Below are positions 41,146 to 53,406 of a stretch of 61,755 bases of DNA, piece after piece. Position 1 is the stretch's first letter, and each line of letters starts with the position of its first letter. A program made the position numbers and the translations under genes. The notes under the pieces are model-generated. The model worked only from the letters and a program-made list of their open reading frames with translations. It was not told where the DNA came from and made no database searches. The DNA comes from Candidatus Kuenenia stuttgartensis (lineage in GTDB: Bacteria; Planctomycetota; Planctomycetia; Pirellulales; UBA1268), in NCBI GenBank assembly GCA_945897435.1, contig CAMDFJ010000006.1, positions 1 to 61,755 of the forward strand, read 5' to 3'.

Positions 41146-42078
41146 CTAGCCGAACCGGCCGGTGACGTAGGCCTCGGTTTCCCGGAGAATGGGCTTGGTG
41201 AAGATCTCTGTCGTCGGCCCGTACTCGATCAGCCGGCCGAGGTACATGAAGGCGGTGAAATCGCTCGTCCTGCTCGCCTGCTGCATGTTGTGGGTCACGA
41301 TCAGCACGGAGTAGCGGCCCCGCAGTTCCTGGATCAGATCCTCGACCTTCCCTGTGGCAATCGGATCGAGCGCCGAGCAGGGTTCGTCGAGCAGCAGCAC
41401 CTCGGGCTCCGCCGCAATGGCCCGGGCGATGCAGAGCCGCTGCTGCTGACCGCCCGAGAGGCCAAGGGCGCTGTCGTGGAGACGGTCCTTGACCTCGTCC
41501 CAGAGTGCCGCCCCCCGCAGGCTCAGTTCGCAGACCTCGTCGAGCACGCCGCGGCTGTGCTCCCCGTCGATCCGCAGGGAATAGACGACGTTCTCGTAGA
41601 TACTCATCGGAAATGGGTTCGGCTTCTGAAAAACCATGCCCATCCGCTTCCGCAGTTCGATCACATCCATTCGCGGGTCGTAGATCGAGTCGCCATTGAG
41701 ACGCATGTCGCCGGTGACGCGAACGCTCTGCACGAGGTCATTGAGTCGATTCACGCTTCGCAGAAGCGTCGACTTGCCGCATCCGCTCGGCCCGACCAGG
41801 GCCGTGACCTTGTTGAGAGGAATCGCCATCGTCACCGAGTGAATCGCCTGCTTTCCGCCGTACCAGAGATTGAACCGGTCGATCTCGAGCACGGGGTTTT
41901 CGAGCAGCACCTGCTCGTGGACCTCCGAGGGCACGTCCCGCCCGGCGGCCACGGAGGCAAGACGGTCGGTGATCGGGGATTCGGCGCCGCTGCCGGTTTG
42001 ACCCGCTGCCTGCGTTCGCTGGAGATCCATCGGAGACTGCATGGTGGGAGTGATGAAGATCTGGGGTTGGACGGTCAT
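41146..42078 (-). CDS. pstB: Phosphate ABC transporter ATP-binding protein
   Basis: A 310-residue PstB, the ATPase of the high-affinity phosphate importer. Walker [10 protein letters not shown] lies near 94-102, the PstB-specific [13 protein letters not shown] near 155-167, signature [14 protein letters not shown] near 204-217 and Walker [13 protein letters not shown] near 225-236. About 60 residues precede the ABC domain (starting [13 protein letters not shown]), longer than in E. coli. The frame is open to 42981, but the ATG at 42078 is the only sensible start, 26 bases after the pstA stop. Confidence 0.96.
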   Translation of the reverse strand: MTVQPQIFITPTMQSPMDLQRTQAAGQTGSGAESPITDRLASVAAGRDVPSEVHEQVLLENPVLEIDRFNLWYGGKQAIHSVTMAIPLNKVTALVGPSGCGKSTLLRSVNRLNDLVQSVRVTGDMRLNGDSIYDPRMDVIELRKRMGMVFQKPNPFPMSIYENVVYSLRIDGEHSRGVLDEVCELSLRGAALWDEVKDRLHDSALGLSGGQQQRLCIARAIAAEPEVLLLDEPCSALDPIATGKVEDLIQELRGRYSVLIVTHNMQQASRTSDFTAFMYLGRLIEYGPTTEIFTKPILRETEAYVTGRFG

Positions 42079-42104
42079 GATACCGGGTCTTTCACCGGCG
42101 CGAC

Positions 42105-43784
42105 TCAAAACTGCTGCGAGAGGTGGCGGCGTTTCAGCCGTGATCGGATCCAGATCGCGGTCAGGTTCAGCAGCGCGATGATCGTGACCAGGAGGAAGGT
42201 GATCGTAAACACGACTGGCTTTGCAGCCTGGCTGTTGGGGCTTTGGAAGCCGACGTCGTAGATCAGATAGGCGAGGTGCATGAACTCGCGTTCCGGATGG
42301 ATGAACGGAAACGTGCCATCGATCGGCAGATCGAGGGCCAGTTTCTTTACCCCGACGAGCATCAGCGGCGCCACCTCCCCTGCCCCGCGGGCCATGGCGA
42401 GGATCAGCCCGGTCATGATGCCCGGAAGCGCCCGCGGCAGCACGATCCGCCGAATCGTCTGCCACTTCCCCGCCCCGCAGGCGTAGGAACCCTCCCGCAT
42501 CGAGTTTGGCACCGCCGAGAGCGCCTCCTCGGTGGCCACGATCACGACCGGCAGCGTCAGCAGCGCCAGCGTCAGCGAGGCCCAAAGCAGACCGCCGGTG
42601 CCGAACGTCGGCTGATTGTCGGCGACCAGACTCGGCTGGAAGAAGATGTCGTCGATGCCGCTGCCGAGCACGTAGCAGAAGAAGCCCAGCCCAAATGCCC
42701 CGTAGACGATGCTCGGTACGCCGGCGAGATTGTTGATCGCGATCCGAATCGCGGTGGTCACGGGGCCCGGCGTCGCATACTCCCGCAGATAGAGCGCCGC
42801 GAGCATTCCGAACGGCGCCACCAGCAGCGCCATGATCAGGGTCATCGCCACGGTGCCCCAGATCGCCGGAAACACTCCGCCGGCGCTGTTGGCCTCCCTG
42901 GGATCGTCGCTGAGAAACTCCCACCAACGGGAGAAGTACACCCCCGCCTTGCCCAAGAATGACAGCCGGTTCGGCTGCCATGCCCGCACGATGCCATCGA
43001 GCCTGACCGGGATCTTCGTGCCGTCGGCGGCGAGAAACTCGACCGCCCAGCCCTCGTTCTGGCCCCGCAGACTGGCAGTCTCCTTGTCGAGCCGGGCCGA
43101 CTGTTCGCCGGTCCGCTGGGCAACCCTCTTTTCAGCCTCCAGCGCCCGGGCGTAACCGGCGCTCTGCCGGCCGCCGTCGAGATCCGCCTGGACAACAGCC
43201 AGACGGGCCGCCCGCAGATCCCTTTGCAACACGCCGCGGTCATGGCGATCGATCCTCAGCGCCCGACGCCATCGGGCCATCGCGGGCGGATGCAGCCGCT
43301 CGAACTCCCGCCAGGTCTTCTCCGGCCCCTCCGCGATCACCTCGTCACCGTGCAGGAGCCGGGAGGGTGTTCCGTGCAGCCTGCCCGATTCCATCCGCTC
43401 CACGGCGGTGGCCCAACGCGGAAGACTGACCGCGGCGATGCTCCGGTCCTCGAACCACTCGTAGTGGTTTCCGCTGATCTCGAAGTTCTCCGTCCGCACC
43501 AGGCGGCGACGAGCGGTCGCCGCCCCGCCCGCAGACACCGGCATCTCCTCGTTGGCGGTCACCTCGCCGAGCACCCGCCGCCCATCGGAGAGTTCCAGAA
43601 GTTCGAGTGGCGCCGGCCAAAACGTGCTCGCACCGCGGATCGCGATAAACGCCAGCAGGCCTGTGATCATCGCGATCGCCAGCGCGAGTCCTCCGCCAGT
43701 CAGCCAGATCCACGGCTCGCCGTGTGCGGCGAGGCTCGTGTGTGCCGAGCCCAGACGTCGCGGACGGCGGGTTTCAGAGCTCAT
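42105..43784 (-). CDS. pstA: Phosphate ABC transporter permease PstA with large insertion
   Basis: A 559-residue PstA; E. coli PstA has 296. Helix 1 lies near 30-55. About 220 residues follow before the normal permease core. That insertion includes an Arg/Glu/Ala-rich probable coiled coil (about 150-225) and a small domain around [17 protein letters not shown]. The core starts near 290 ([20 protein letters not shown]) with five further helices and the EAA-like loop [17 protein letters not shown] near 430-447. Its ATG at 43784 lies 11 bases inside the pstC 3' end. Confidence 0.92.
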   Translation of the reverse strand: MSSETRRPRRLGSAHTSLAAHGEPWIWLTGGGLALAIAMITGLLAFIAIRGASTFWPAPLELLELSDGRRVLGEVTANEEMPVSAGGAATARRRLVRTENFEISGNHYEWFEDRSIAAVSLPRWATAVERMESGRLHGTPSRLLHGDEVIAEGPEKTWREFERLHPPAMARWRRALRIDRHDRGVLQRDLRAARLAVVQADLDGGRQSAGYARALEAEKRVAQRTGEQSARLDKETASLRGQNEGWAVEFLAADGTKIPVRLDGIVRAWQPNRLSFLGKAGVYFSRWWEFLSDDPREANSAGGVFPAIWGTVAMTLIMALLVAPFGMLAALYLREYATPGPVTTAIRIAINNLAGVPSIVYGAFGLGFFCYVLGSGIDDIFFQPSLVADNQPTFGTGGLLWASLTLALLTLPVVIVATEEALSAVPNSMREGSYACGAGKWQTIRRIVLPRALPGIMTGLILAMARGAGEVAPLMLVGVKKLALDLPIDGTFPFIHPEREFMHLAYLIYDVGFQSPNSQAAKPVVFTITFLLVTIIALLNLTAIWIRSRLKRRHLSQQF

Positions 43785-46416
43785 AGGACCTTCTCCGGAA
43801 CCGCTGTCGCACGATCTCCGCTGCCGTGTTGACCACGAAGGTGATTGCAAAAAGGACGAGCGCGGCCAGGAACAAAACCCTGTAATGGGCGGTACCGCGG
43901 GCCGCTTCGGGCAGTTCGGTGGCGATGGCGGCCGACAGCGTCTGGAATCCATTGAACAGGTTCCAGCCAATCAGCGGCGTGTTGCCGGCGGCCATCAGCA
44001 CGATCATCGTCTCGCCGACCGCCCTGCCGAGACCGATCATCACGGCCGAGAACAGGCCGCTCGTGGCCGCGGGAATGATTACCCGAGTCGCCGTCTGCCA
44101 GGGTGTGGCTCCCGCACCCAGCGAGGCGCTCCGCAGATGTTCCGGCACGCTCGAGAGCGCGTCGTCGGCGATCGTGAAGATCAGCGGAATGATCGCGAAA
44201 CTCATGCCGATCGCGACGATCATCGCATTTCGCTGGACGTAGGTGTCGAAGATGCCACCGCGGGTGTCGAACCGCAGGGCGTCGAGAAAGACGGCTGCCG
44301 CGACGGCGAACACGACGGTCAGTCCGAGCCCGGCTGCGAACGTTGCCAGCGATGTGAGCCCGGCCCGGCGCCGGCTCCAGCCGACGCTTGCCTGCCGCAG
44401 CCAGGGATTGACGAGCCTGCCGCAGAGCACGGCCGCGGCGATCGCCGAAAGGGGGAGCATGGCCAGCATCCAGCCGCCCAGTCCGCTGCCCTCGCGGCCG
44501 TCGAGCCAGCCGCGAAAGTCTCCCTGAAAAAGCAGCCGCTCCATCAGCGGCCCGACGCTCCTCGCAAGCATCGCGCCGAGCGGCAGGGCAACCAGAGAGA
44601 TCACGAAAAACCGTGCCGCTGCCAGCGCGTTTCGCCACTCGGTCGGCAGCAACTGCCAGAGGTGGGCACCCGTCAGCAGCGTGAGCGGCACTGTGAAGCA
44701 ACCGGCGATCACGGTCATCACCCTGGATTCGACAAATGGCGCGAGGATCAGTCCGGCGATGAATCCGAGCACAACGCTCGGCAGGCTGGCCATCATCTCG
44801 ATCGTCGGCTTCACCCGGGCCCGCCAGCGCGGATGCATGAACTGGCTCGAATAGATCGCCGCCAGAAGGGCGATCGGGGTGGCGAAGAGCATCGAAAAGC
44901 AGGTCGCCTTGAGCGTGCCAAAGACCAGCGGTACGAGCCCAAATTTGGATTCGAACGACTCATGGCCGGTCGTCTCCCAGGCATGCACCGGCCGTGGGTA
45001 GTTCTCGTACCAGAGCCTGCCGAAAAGCGAATCGAGCGAGACCTCCGGGTAGCCGGCATCGAACGGCCAGGCAGCCACCCGCCGGGGGTCGGCGGCGAGA
45101 ATACGGTTCTCACGGGGCGTGATCAGGATCATGTCGGCCGACGGCCCGGACGCCCCGGCGGCGTTCGAGAGTTCGAGAACTGTCGTCCCGCCGGTCGCCT
45201 GGAGGAGCCGGATGCCACCCCCGGCATCGGCCACGGCGAACAGTCTCGACCGCGGCGAGGCTGCGATCGCGGTGACTGCGCCGGCGTCACCAGGACGCTT
45301 CGGAGGAAACGTCTTCGCGGCGACCATTCGCAGCCCGTCGGACGCCGTGGCATCGGCGGCCCGGGTCGCGAAGAAGACGCGAACGGTGCCCTTCGTGTCG
45401 GCGACGGCCAGCGACTTGCCGCCAAACAGCCGCGTGACGGCCGCGACATCTGGCTCGCCGGGGGCCACATCGAACTCCTCCATCAGCACCGGGTTCTCGA
45501 TCGTCCGAATCTCGTAGCGACGGGAAAGGCCGTCGGCGTCGATCACGAACACCTGGTCGCCGAGATCGGAGACCCGGACGAATCGCGGCCGCCGGCTGCC
45601 GCCGGCATCCGTGGCCTGTCCCGCTCCAGCCCGCCGGGATTCGGGCTCGATCGTCGCGCCTGAAGACGTGGAGACGACCTCGTCGGTGAGGAGGTTGCGG
45701 CGGGAACTGATAGCCTCGACGCGAACCCTGCCACGCTGGTCGAGGGCTGCTGCCAGTGGGCCGTCGGAGAGCTGAGTCACATCGACGTCGAGCACCGGGG
45801 AATCGAGCACCCGCTCGGGTTCGGCCGCAAGATCGGCGACGAATCGAAGTCTGGCATGGCGGTCGTTCGCCCCGCGGACGACCACTGCATCGCCATCCAT
45901 CGCGGCCTCGCCAGGACCGAGCTTTCGAAGAACGGCGTCAAGGTCGGCAGCCGCCACGAACTCCGAATCGATCCCGATCCGCCCGCTTCGAAACGAGCCG
46001 TTCTCGAACCCGACAACGGCCTGCATCGTGCCCGGCTGAACCCTGATCGCCGAGGCCCCGGCCAGACCGGTCTCTGAGGCCGTCTTCCCGGCGAGTCGGC
46101 CGCCGTCGGCCGTCTTGAACAGGGTCACGCCGGAACCGTCGAGCAGCCAGCCGACCGCCCCCGATTCATCGCTGCCGATCGCGGCGAGCCGGGCCGGATC
46201 GTGGGGAACGTCTGCCCAATGGCCCGATCCCACCCGGGCCGACCCGAAGAGCGGCATCGCCACGGCCACGAGAAACACGCCGACCATCAGAACGGCCGCG
46301 ATCGTGCCGATGCCGCCCATCGTGATCAGGAATCGGGCGAACGCGTCGCTGGCCTTGACCCAGGGGTGGGCCTTGCGACGCCGTGGTCGGCCGGTGAATG
46401 TCGGCTTGGGTTGCAT
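43774..46416 (-). CDS. pstC: Phosphate ABC transporter permease PstC with very large periplasmic domain
   Basis: An 880-residue PstC; E. coli PstC has 319. Helix 1 lies near 27-55. A soluble region of about 400 residues follows (about 60-465), with recurrent short beta blades such as AVGWLLDGSGVTLFKTADGG, SRLFAVADAGGGIRLLQATG and SLAVADTKGTVRVFFATRA, resembling a WD40/beta-propeller. The permease core resumes near 480 with extra helices and ends in the EAA loop LRSASLGAGATPWQTATRV near 750 and GLGRAVGETMIVLMAAGNTP near 785. ATG 46416 (MQPKPTFTGR) is preferred over an upstream TTG. Confidence 0.92.
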   Translation of the reverse strand: MQPKPTFTGRPRRRKAHPWVKASDAFARFLITMGGIGTIAAVLMVGVFLVAVAMPLFGSARVGSGHWADVPHDPARLAAIGSDESGAVGWLLDGSGVTLFKTADGGRLAGKTASETGLAGASAIRVQPGTMQAVVGFENGSFRSGRIGIDSEFVAAADLDAVLRKLGPGEAAMDGDAVVVRGANDRHARLRFVADLAAEPERVLDSPVLDVDVTQLSDGPLAAALDQRGRVRVEAISSRRNLLTDEVVSTSSGATIEPESRRAGAGQATDAGGSRRPRFVRVSDLGDQVFVIDADGLSRRYEIRTIENPVLMEEFDVAPGEPDVAAVTRLFGGKSLAVADTKGTVRVFFATRAADATASDGLRMVAAKTFPPKRPGDAGAVTAIAASPRSRLFAVADAGGGIRLLQATGGTTVLELSNAAGASGPSADMILITPRENRILAADPRRVAAWPFDAGYPEVSLDSLFGRLWYENYPRPVHAWETTGHESFESKFGLVPLVFGTLKATCFSMLFATPIALLAAIYSSQFMHPRWRARVKPTIEMMASLPSVVLGFIAGLILAPFVESRVMTVIAGCFTVPLTLLTGAHLWQLLPTEWRNALAAARFFVISLVALPLGAMLARSVGPLMERLLFQGDFRGWLDGREGSGLGGWMLAMLPLSAIAAAVLCGRLVNPWLRQASVGWSRRRAGLTSLATFAAGLGLTVVFAVAAAVFLDALRFDTRGGIFDTYVQRNAMIVAIGMSFAIIPLIFTIADDALSSVPEHLRSASLGAGATPWQTATRVIIPAATSGLFSAVMIGLGRAVGETMIVLMAAGNTPLIGWNLFNGFQTLSAAIATELPEAARGTAHYRVLFLAALVLFAITFVVNTAAEIVRQRFRRRSYEL

Positions 46417-46449
46417 GCCCGTGGGCAAACCTCGGCTCCGAGCCGCCTC

Positions 46450-47460
46450 TCAGGGAGTGACGGCGCCCACGCTCTCGAGCGCCCGCCTGGCAATCGGCGG
46501 CGTGACCGGCAGGTAGCCGTCCTTCTTCACGTCCGCCTGTCCATTGGCACTCAGAATATAGCGAATGAATTCCCGACGCAGTGGATCGAGTTCCGTGCCC
46601 GGTTTGTAGTTGACGCTCATGTAGAGAAACCGGGAGAGCGGATACTCGCCGCTGTAGGCGAACTTCGCGTCGGGGGGAATCGCGGCGGCGCCGGCCTTGG
46701 GCGCGAGGGGCACGGCGCGAACGTCGGCGGTCTTGTAGCCGATGCCGCTGTACCCGATCGCGTAACGATCGCTGGCCACGGCCTGCACGACGGTGGCACT
46801 GCCAGGCTGCTCCTTCACGGTCGGCTTGAAGTCGCCCTTGAAGAGCGCGTGCTCCTTGAAATAGCCATAGGTTCCGCTCGTCGCGTTACGGCCGTAGAGG
46901 CTGATCGGCTTGTCCTTCCATTCCCCATCGAGGCCGAGATCGCCCCAGGTACGGATCTCGTTCTTGGCCCCACCGGTGCGGTTTTTCGAGAAGATCGCAT
47001 CGATTTCCTGCAGCGAGAAGGCGTTGATCGGGTTGTCCTTGTGGACATAGACGGCCAGCATGTCGATCGCAGCCGGGATCACGGTCGGGGCGTAGCCGTG
47101 CTTCTCCTTGAAGAGATCGACTTCCGCCGGCTTCCAGTCGCGGCTCATCGGGCCGAACGTGCTCGTGCCCTCGGTCAACGCCGGCGGCCCCGAAGCCGAG
47201 CCCTTGCCCTCGATCCCCTCCTGCACGCTGGGATAGAACTTCTTGAATCCCTCAGCCCAGTGGGCGACGAGATTGTTCATCGTGTCGGAGCCGACGCACT
47301 TGAGGGTGCCTGAGACCTCTCCAGCAACTTTTTCGTAGGGGCCGATCTCCGCGGCCGGTTTGGCTGCCGGCGTGGCGACCGCCTGGGCATCGGCCTGCGA
47401 CATCGCGGCCAGCGAGAGCACGAGGGCCAGGGTGACAGTCTGAAAGATGCCGTCCCGCAT
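46450..47460 (-). CDS. pstS: Phosphate ABC transporter substrate-binding protein
   Basis: A 336-residue periplasmic phosphate-binding protein. A signal peptide covers about 1-26 (LALVLSLAAMSQADAQA). Phosphate contacts are expected in LKCVGSDTMNNL near 53-64, GTSTFGPMSR near 97-106 and NATSGTYGYF near 193-202, all at family spacing. It is the first gene of the pstSCAB-phoU operon. ATG 47460 follows AAGGAG, which is overlapped by an 18-base tandem repeat. Confidence 0.96.
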   Translation of the reverse strand: MRDGIFQTVTLALVLSLAAMSQADAQAVATPAAKPAAEIGPYEKVAGEVSGTLKCVGSDTMNNLVAHWAEGFKKFYPSVQEGIEGKGSASGPPALTEGTSTFGPMSRDWKPAEVDLFKEKHGYAPTVIPAAIDMLAVYVHKDNPINAFSLQEIDAIFSKNRTGGAKNEIRTWGDLGLDGEWKDKPISLYGRNATSGTYGYFKEHALFKGDFKPTVKEQPGSATVVQAVASDRYAIGYSGIGYKTADVRAVPLAPKAGAAAIPPDAKFAYSGEYPLSRFLYMSVNYKPGTELDPLRREFIRYILSANGQADVKKDGYLPVTPPIARRALESVGAVTP

Positions 47461-47473
47461 TGATCAATCTCCT

Positions 47474-47509
47474 TGAGTCGATGAAAAGGATTGAGTCATT
47501 GAAAATGAT
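47474..47509 (-). promoter_or_regulatory. 18-base tandem repeat in the pstS leader (candidate Pho-type operator)
   Basis: Two abutting copies, TGAGTCGATGAAAAGGAT (47474-47491) and TGAGTCATTGAAAATGAT (47492-47509), match at 15 of 18 positions and begin 13 bases before the pstS start codon. Tandem direct repeats in front of pstS are typical of PhoB/PhoP sites, but here there is no room for a -10 box between the repeat and the start. The rest of 47461-47706 holds no clear promoter. Confidence 0.55.
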
Positions 47510-47706
47510 TGTCTGAACAGTGAGCGAAGGCTGGTCGGAGTCTGTTCTGTCGGCATGCCATGATTTGGCCAGCATGCTGCCAGAGCACCATTGAAGCGCA
47601 GCGACAGCGGCCATTCAACGCGGGAGTCTGGCGAACGAGTATGAGGCTTTCGTGAGCGGAGGCAGATGGTCCTGAAAATTCCGCCTTGGGGGCTCGAAAC
47701 AGTTCC

Positions 47707-50775
<3,069 letters not shown>

Positions 50776-50901
50776 GAGACAACCTCCAGAAAAAAGTCCG
50801 CACGAATCCGCAAGTCTATCGTCTGAAGCAAGTTAGGTGGCACTCTCAGAGCCAATCCGGCGGCTATTCACCACCCTCCGAGCGGCCGTCTGGTAGACTC
50901 G

Positions 50902-51678
50902 TTGCTTCGTCGCGTGAGGCAGCGTAGCCCGCCGACGCTTTCCGTCTCGGACGTGCACGTGAATCGGCCGGCAGGACACGCGATCGATCAATTGGCCGTC
51001 TGCCTGGACACCCATGGGCCGGTGATCCTGCCCGCACTGCTGCTCTGCGACTTCGGCCATCTCGCTCGCGAGGTCTCGCGACTCGAGGAGGCTGGTGCCA
51101 GGGCCCTGCATCTCGACGTGATGGACGGCAGGTTCGTTCCCCAACTGACCTACGGACTTGTGGTCGTCGAGGCCGTTCGTCGGGCCGCGAAGGTGCCGCT
51201 CGAGGTCCATCTGATGGTCGACGAGCCTGAGCGGACGCTGGCCGACTACGCCAAGGCGGGTGCCGACATCCTCACCGTTCATATCGAGGCCCTCGCAGAC
51301 CCGCGTCGCACGCTCGACACCATTCGGTCTCTTGGGCCCAGGGCACATCTGGCAATCAGTCCGGGCACGCCGCTGGAGAGGGTCGAACCGCACCTCGAGC
51401 ACAGCGATGGAGTGCTCGTGATGAGCGTCGAGCCGGGCTTCGGCGGGCAACGCTTCAATCCCGTCGCCCTCGACAAACTGCGGGCACTCGACGCCATCAG
51501 GAGCCGGACCGGCGGATCGTTCCGACTCGGCGTGGACGGCGGCATCGCCATCGAAACCGTCGGCGCTGTGGCCTCGGCGGGCGCGGAATTGATCGTGGCG
51601 GGCAGCGCCGTCATCCGTGCCCCCGACTATTCCCGTGCGATCACCGAACTCGAACAGCTCGCGCGGAACGCCGCGTGA
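50902..51678 (+). CDS. rpe: Ribulose-phosphate 3-epimerase
   Basis: A TIM-barrel epimerase interconverting ribulose-5-phosphate and xylulose-5-phosphate. Metal ligands are present: LHLDVMDG (His and Asp) near 74-81, EVHLMVD near 104-110 and GVDGGI near 217-222; the phosphate loop region VEPGFGGQ lies near 179-186. The usual opening IxPSILSADF reads ILPALLLCDF, so the conserved Ser is Ala. The frame begins with TTG 50902 (258 residues), but a possible -10 TAGACT at 50894-50899 would put that codon before the transcript start. GTG 50953 or 50959 (about 240 residues) is therefore more likely. Confidence 0.92.
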   Translation: MLRRVRQRSPPTLSVSDVHVNRPAGHAIDQLAVCLDTHGPVILPALLLCDFGHLAREVSRLEEAGARALHLDVMDGRFVPQLTYGLVVVEAVRRAAKVPLEVHLMVDEPERTLADYAKAGADILTVHIEALADPRRTLDTIRSLGPRAHLAISPGTPLERVEPHLEHSDGVLVMSVEPGFGGQRFNPVALDKLRALDAIRSRTGGSFRLGVDGGIAIETVGAVASAGAELIVAGSAVIRAPDYSRAITELEQLARNAA

Positions 51679-51709
51679 CATTTTTTTCACCCCGGAGTCC
51701 AACACCCTG

Positions 51710-52327
51710 ATGGTCGATTCGCTCGTCGTGATCCAGTCTGGTGCCACGGCCTATGATCTGCAGGGCCGGATCCGGGGCACGCTCGACATGCCGCTCTGCA
51801 CCGAGGGAGTGGCGGCCGCTGAACGGGCTGCCGAAGGCCTTCGACAGGCCGCGACCGACCGCGGGCCGATGACGGCTCTCTACTCGGCCACCACGCTCTG
51901 TGCGATTGAAACATCCCGGATCATCGGCGGGGCACTCGGCCTCAAGCCCCGTCGGATTGCCGGTCTCGACAACCTCGACCAGGGTCTCTGGCAGGGCATG
52001 CGAGTGGATGAGATCCGGCAGAGACAGCCGAAGCTCTCCCGCCAGTGGCAGGAAAACCCGTGGTCGGTTTCGCCGCCGGATGGCGAACTCGTCGCGGAGG
52101 CCTCTGAACGGGTCGAGGCAGCGCTCGAGCGGTTGCTCAAGCGGCATGCCGGTGGCCGCGTCGGCCTGGTCGTGCCGAGGCCGCTCGACCAGGTCGTTCG
52201 CTGGCTGACCGGCGGCGAGTCTATCGGCGACCTCTGGACCCTGGATGCTGCCACGGCCTCCATCTCGGAGATCTCGATGGCGGAACAATGGGCTTCGGGC
52301 GGATCGCTGGAAAAGATTCGCAGCTGA
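51710..52327 (+). CDS. Histidine-phosphatase-like protein lacking catalytic residues (pseudoenzyme)
   Basis: A 205-residue protein with the phosphoglycerate-mutase/histidine-phosphatase fold order: LVVIQSGATAYDLQGRIRG near 5-23, PLCTEGVAAAERAAEGL, YSATTLCAIETSRII, LDNLDQGLWQGM and a late GRVGLVVPRPLDQVVRWLTG. The catalytic RHGxT reads QSGAT (residues 9-13), the Arg of the second motif is Cys, the Glu before the GxWxG turn is Gln, and the second catalytic His (VxxHG) reads VPRPL. All core catalytic residues are therefore gone, although the frame is intact. ATG 51710 follows CGGAG. It lies 31 bases after rpe and 90 before accD. Confidence 0.85.
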   Translation: MVDSLVVIQSGATAYDLQGRIRGTLDMPLCTEGVAAAERAAEGLRQAATDRGPMTALYSATTLCAIETSRIIGGALGLKPRRIAGLDNLDQGLWQGMRVDEIRQRQPKLSRQWQENPWSVSPPDGELVAEASERVEAALERLLKRHAGGRVGLVVPRPLDQVVRWLTGGESIGDLWTLDAATASISEISMAEQWASGGSLEKIRS

Positions 52328-52417
52328 CCGGCGGCCTGGTTCGGCGCAGCGGTTCCGATCGGCCCCGGCTAAACTGTTTCCGGCCCGCAACCCCTCAAGA
52401 CGGACAGACCTGACGCG

Positions 52418-53296
52418 ATGGAACGCCCAGTGGCCGCTCACCCCACACCAGGCCCTCCCACTACCGAAACCAGCCCGCCCGCTGGTTCCTCCCGTGCCAA
52501 ACGGGGTGTCCCCGAGGGGCTCTGGCTCAAGTGCGATGGCTGTCTGGCCACGATCTACCGCAAGGAGGCCGAGGATCTCCTCAACGTCTGCCCGCAGTGC
52601 GGCTACCACTGGTATGTCTCGGCCGCCCAGCGGATCAGCCAACTGCTCGATGACGGCACCTTTGAGGAATGGGATGCCACACTCAGGCCCACCGATCCGC
52701 TCGGGTTCCGCGACAAGAAGCCCTACGCCGAGAGACTCGTGGCCGAGCAGAAGCGAACCGGCCTCTCCGATGCAGCCCTCACCGGCAGCGGCATGATCCG
52801 GGCCCGACGCGTCGCCGTCGGCGTGACCGATTCGTCGTTCATCATGGGCAGTATGGGCAGTGTCGTGGGCGAGCGGCTCACACGGCTCACCGAGCGGGCC
52901 ACGGCCGAGAAACTACCGCTGATCATCATCAGCGCCTCCGGTGGCGGGGCCCGGATGCACGAGGGCATCCTCTCGCTGATGCAGATGGCGAAAGTCTCTG
53001 CGGCGCTCGCCCGCCATTCAGCGGCCGGCGGGCTCTTCATCTCGGTCCTCACCAACCCCACGATGGGCGGCGTGGCGGCGAGTTTCGCCTCGCTCGGCGA
53101 TCTCTGTTTCGCCGAGCCGCGGGCCCTGATCGGCTTCGCCGGTCCGCGGACGATCAAGGCCACGATCCGCGTCGAACTGCCGAAGGGTTTCCAGACCAGC
53201 GAGTTCCTCCTCCAGCACGGGTTCATCGACCGGATCGTGGCCCGCAAGGATCTCAAGAGCGAGATCGCCCGGGCGATCGACTACTGCGGCGGCTGA
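52418..53296 (+). CDS. accD: Acetyl-CoA carboxylase carboxyltransferase subunit beta
   Basis: A 292-residue AccD, which with AccA transfers CO2 from biotin to acetyl-CoA in fatty-acid synthesis. The N-terminal zinc ribbon has CDGC and CPQC near 39-61. The crotonase-like domain includes [15 protein letters not shown] near 142-156, [18 protein letters not shown] near 170-187 and [13 protein letters not shown] near 233-245. The first 30 residues are Pro/Thr-rich. ATG 52418 is the start. accA is not in the window. Confidence 0.96.
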   Translation: MERPVAAHPTPGPPTTETSPPAGSSRAKRGVPEGLWLKCDGCLATIYRKEAEDLLNVCPQCGYHWYVSAAQRISQLLDDGTFEEWDATLRPTDPLGFRDKKPYAERLVAEQKRTGLSDAALTGSGMIRARRVAVGVTDSSFIMGSMGSVVGERLTRLTERATAEKLPLIIISASGGGARMHEGILSLMQMAKVSAALARHSAAGGLFISVLTNPTMGGVAASFASLGDLCFAEPRALIGFAGPRTIKATIRVELPKGFQTSEFLLQHGFIDRIVARKDLKSEIARAIDYCGG

Positions 53297-53406
53297 AGCG
53301 ACGCCCACCAGCTCCTCGCCGAGAATCTCGATCAGGCCGAGGGGATGTGGGGAACTTTCAAAGGTTTCGCACCACCATTCCAACATCAGCCGGGAGACAA
53401 CCCGCC

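Noticed and set aside
43552-45663. 703-codon open frame on the plus strand opposite pstC/pstA
   Set aside because: Shadow frame; highly charged low-complexity translation without family similarity.
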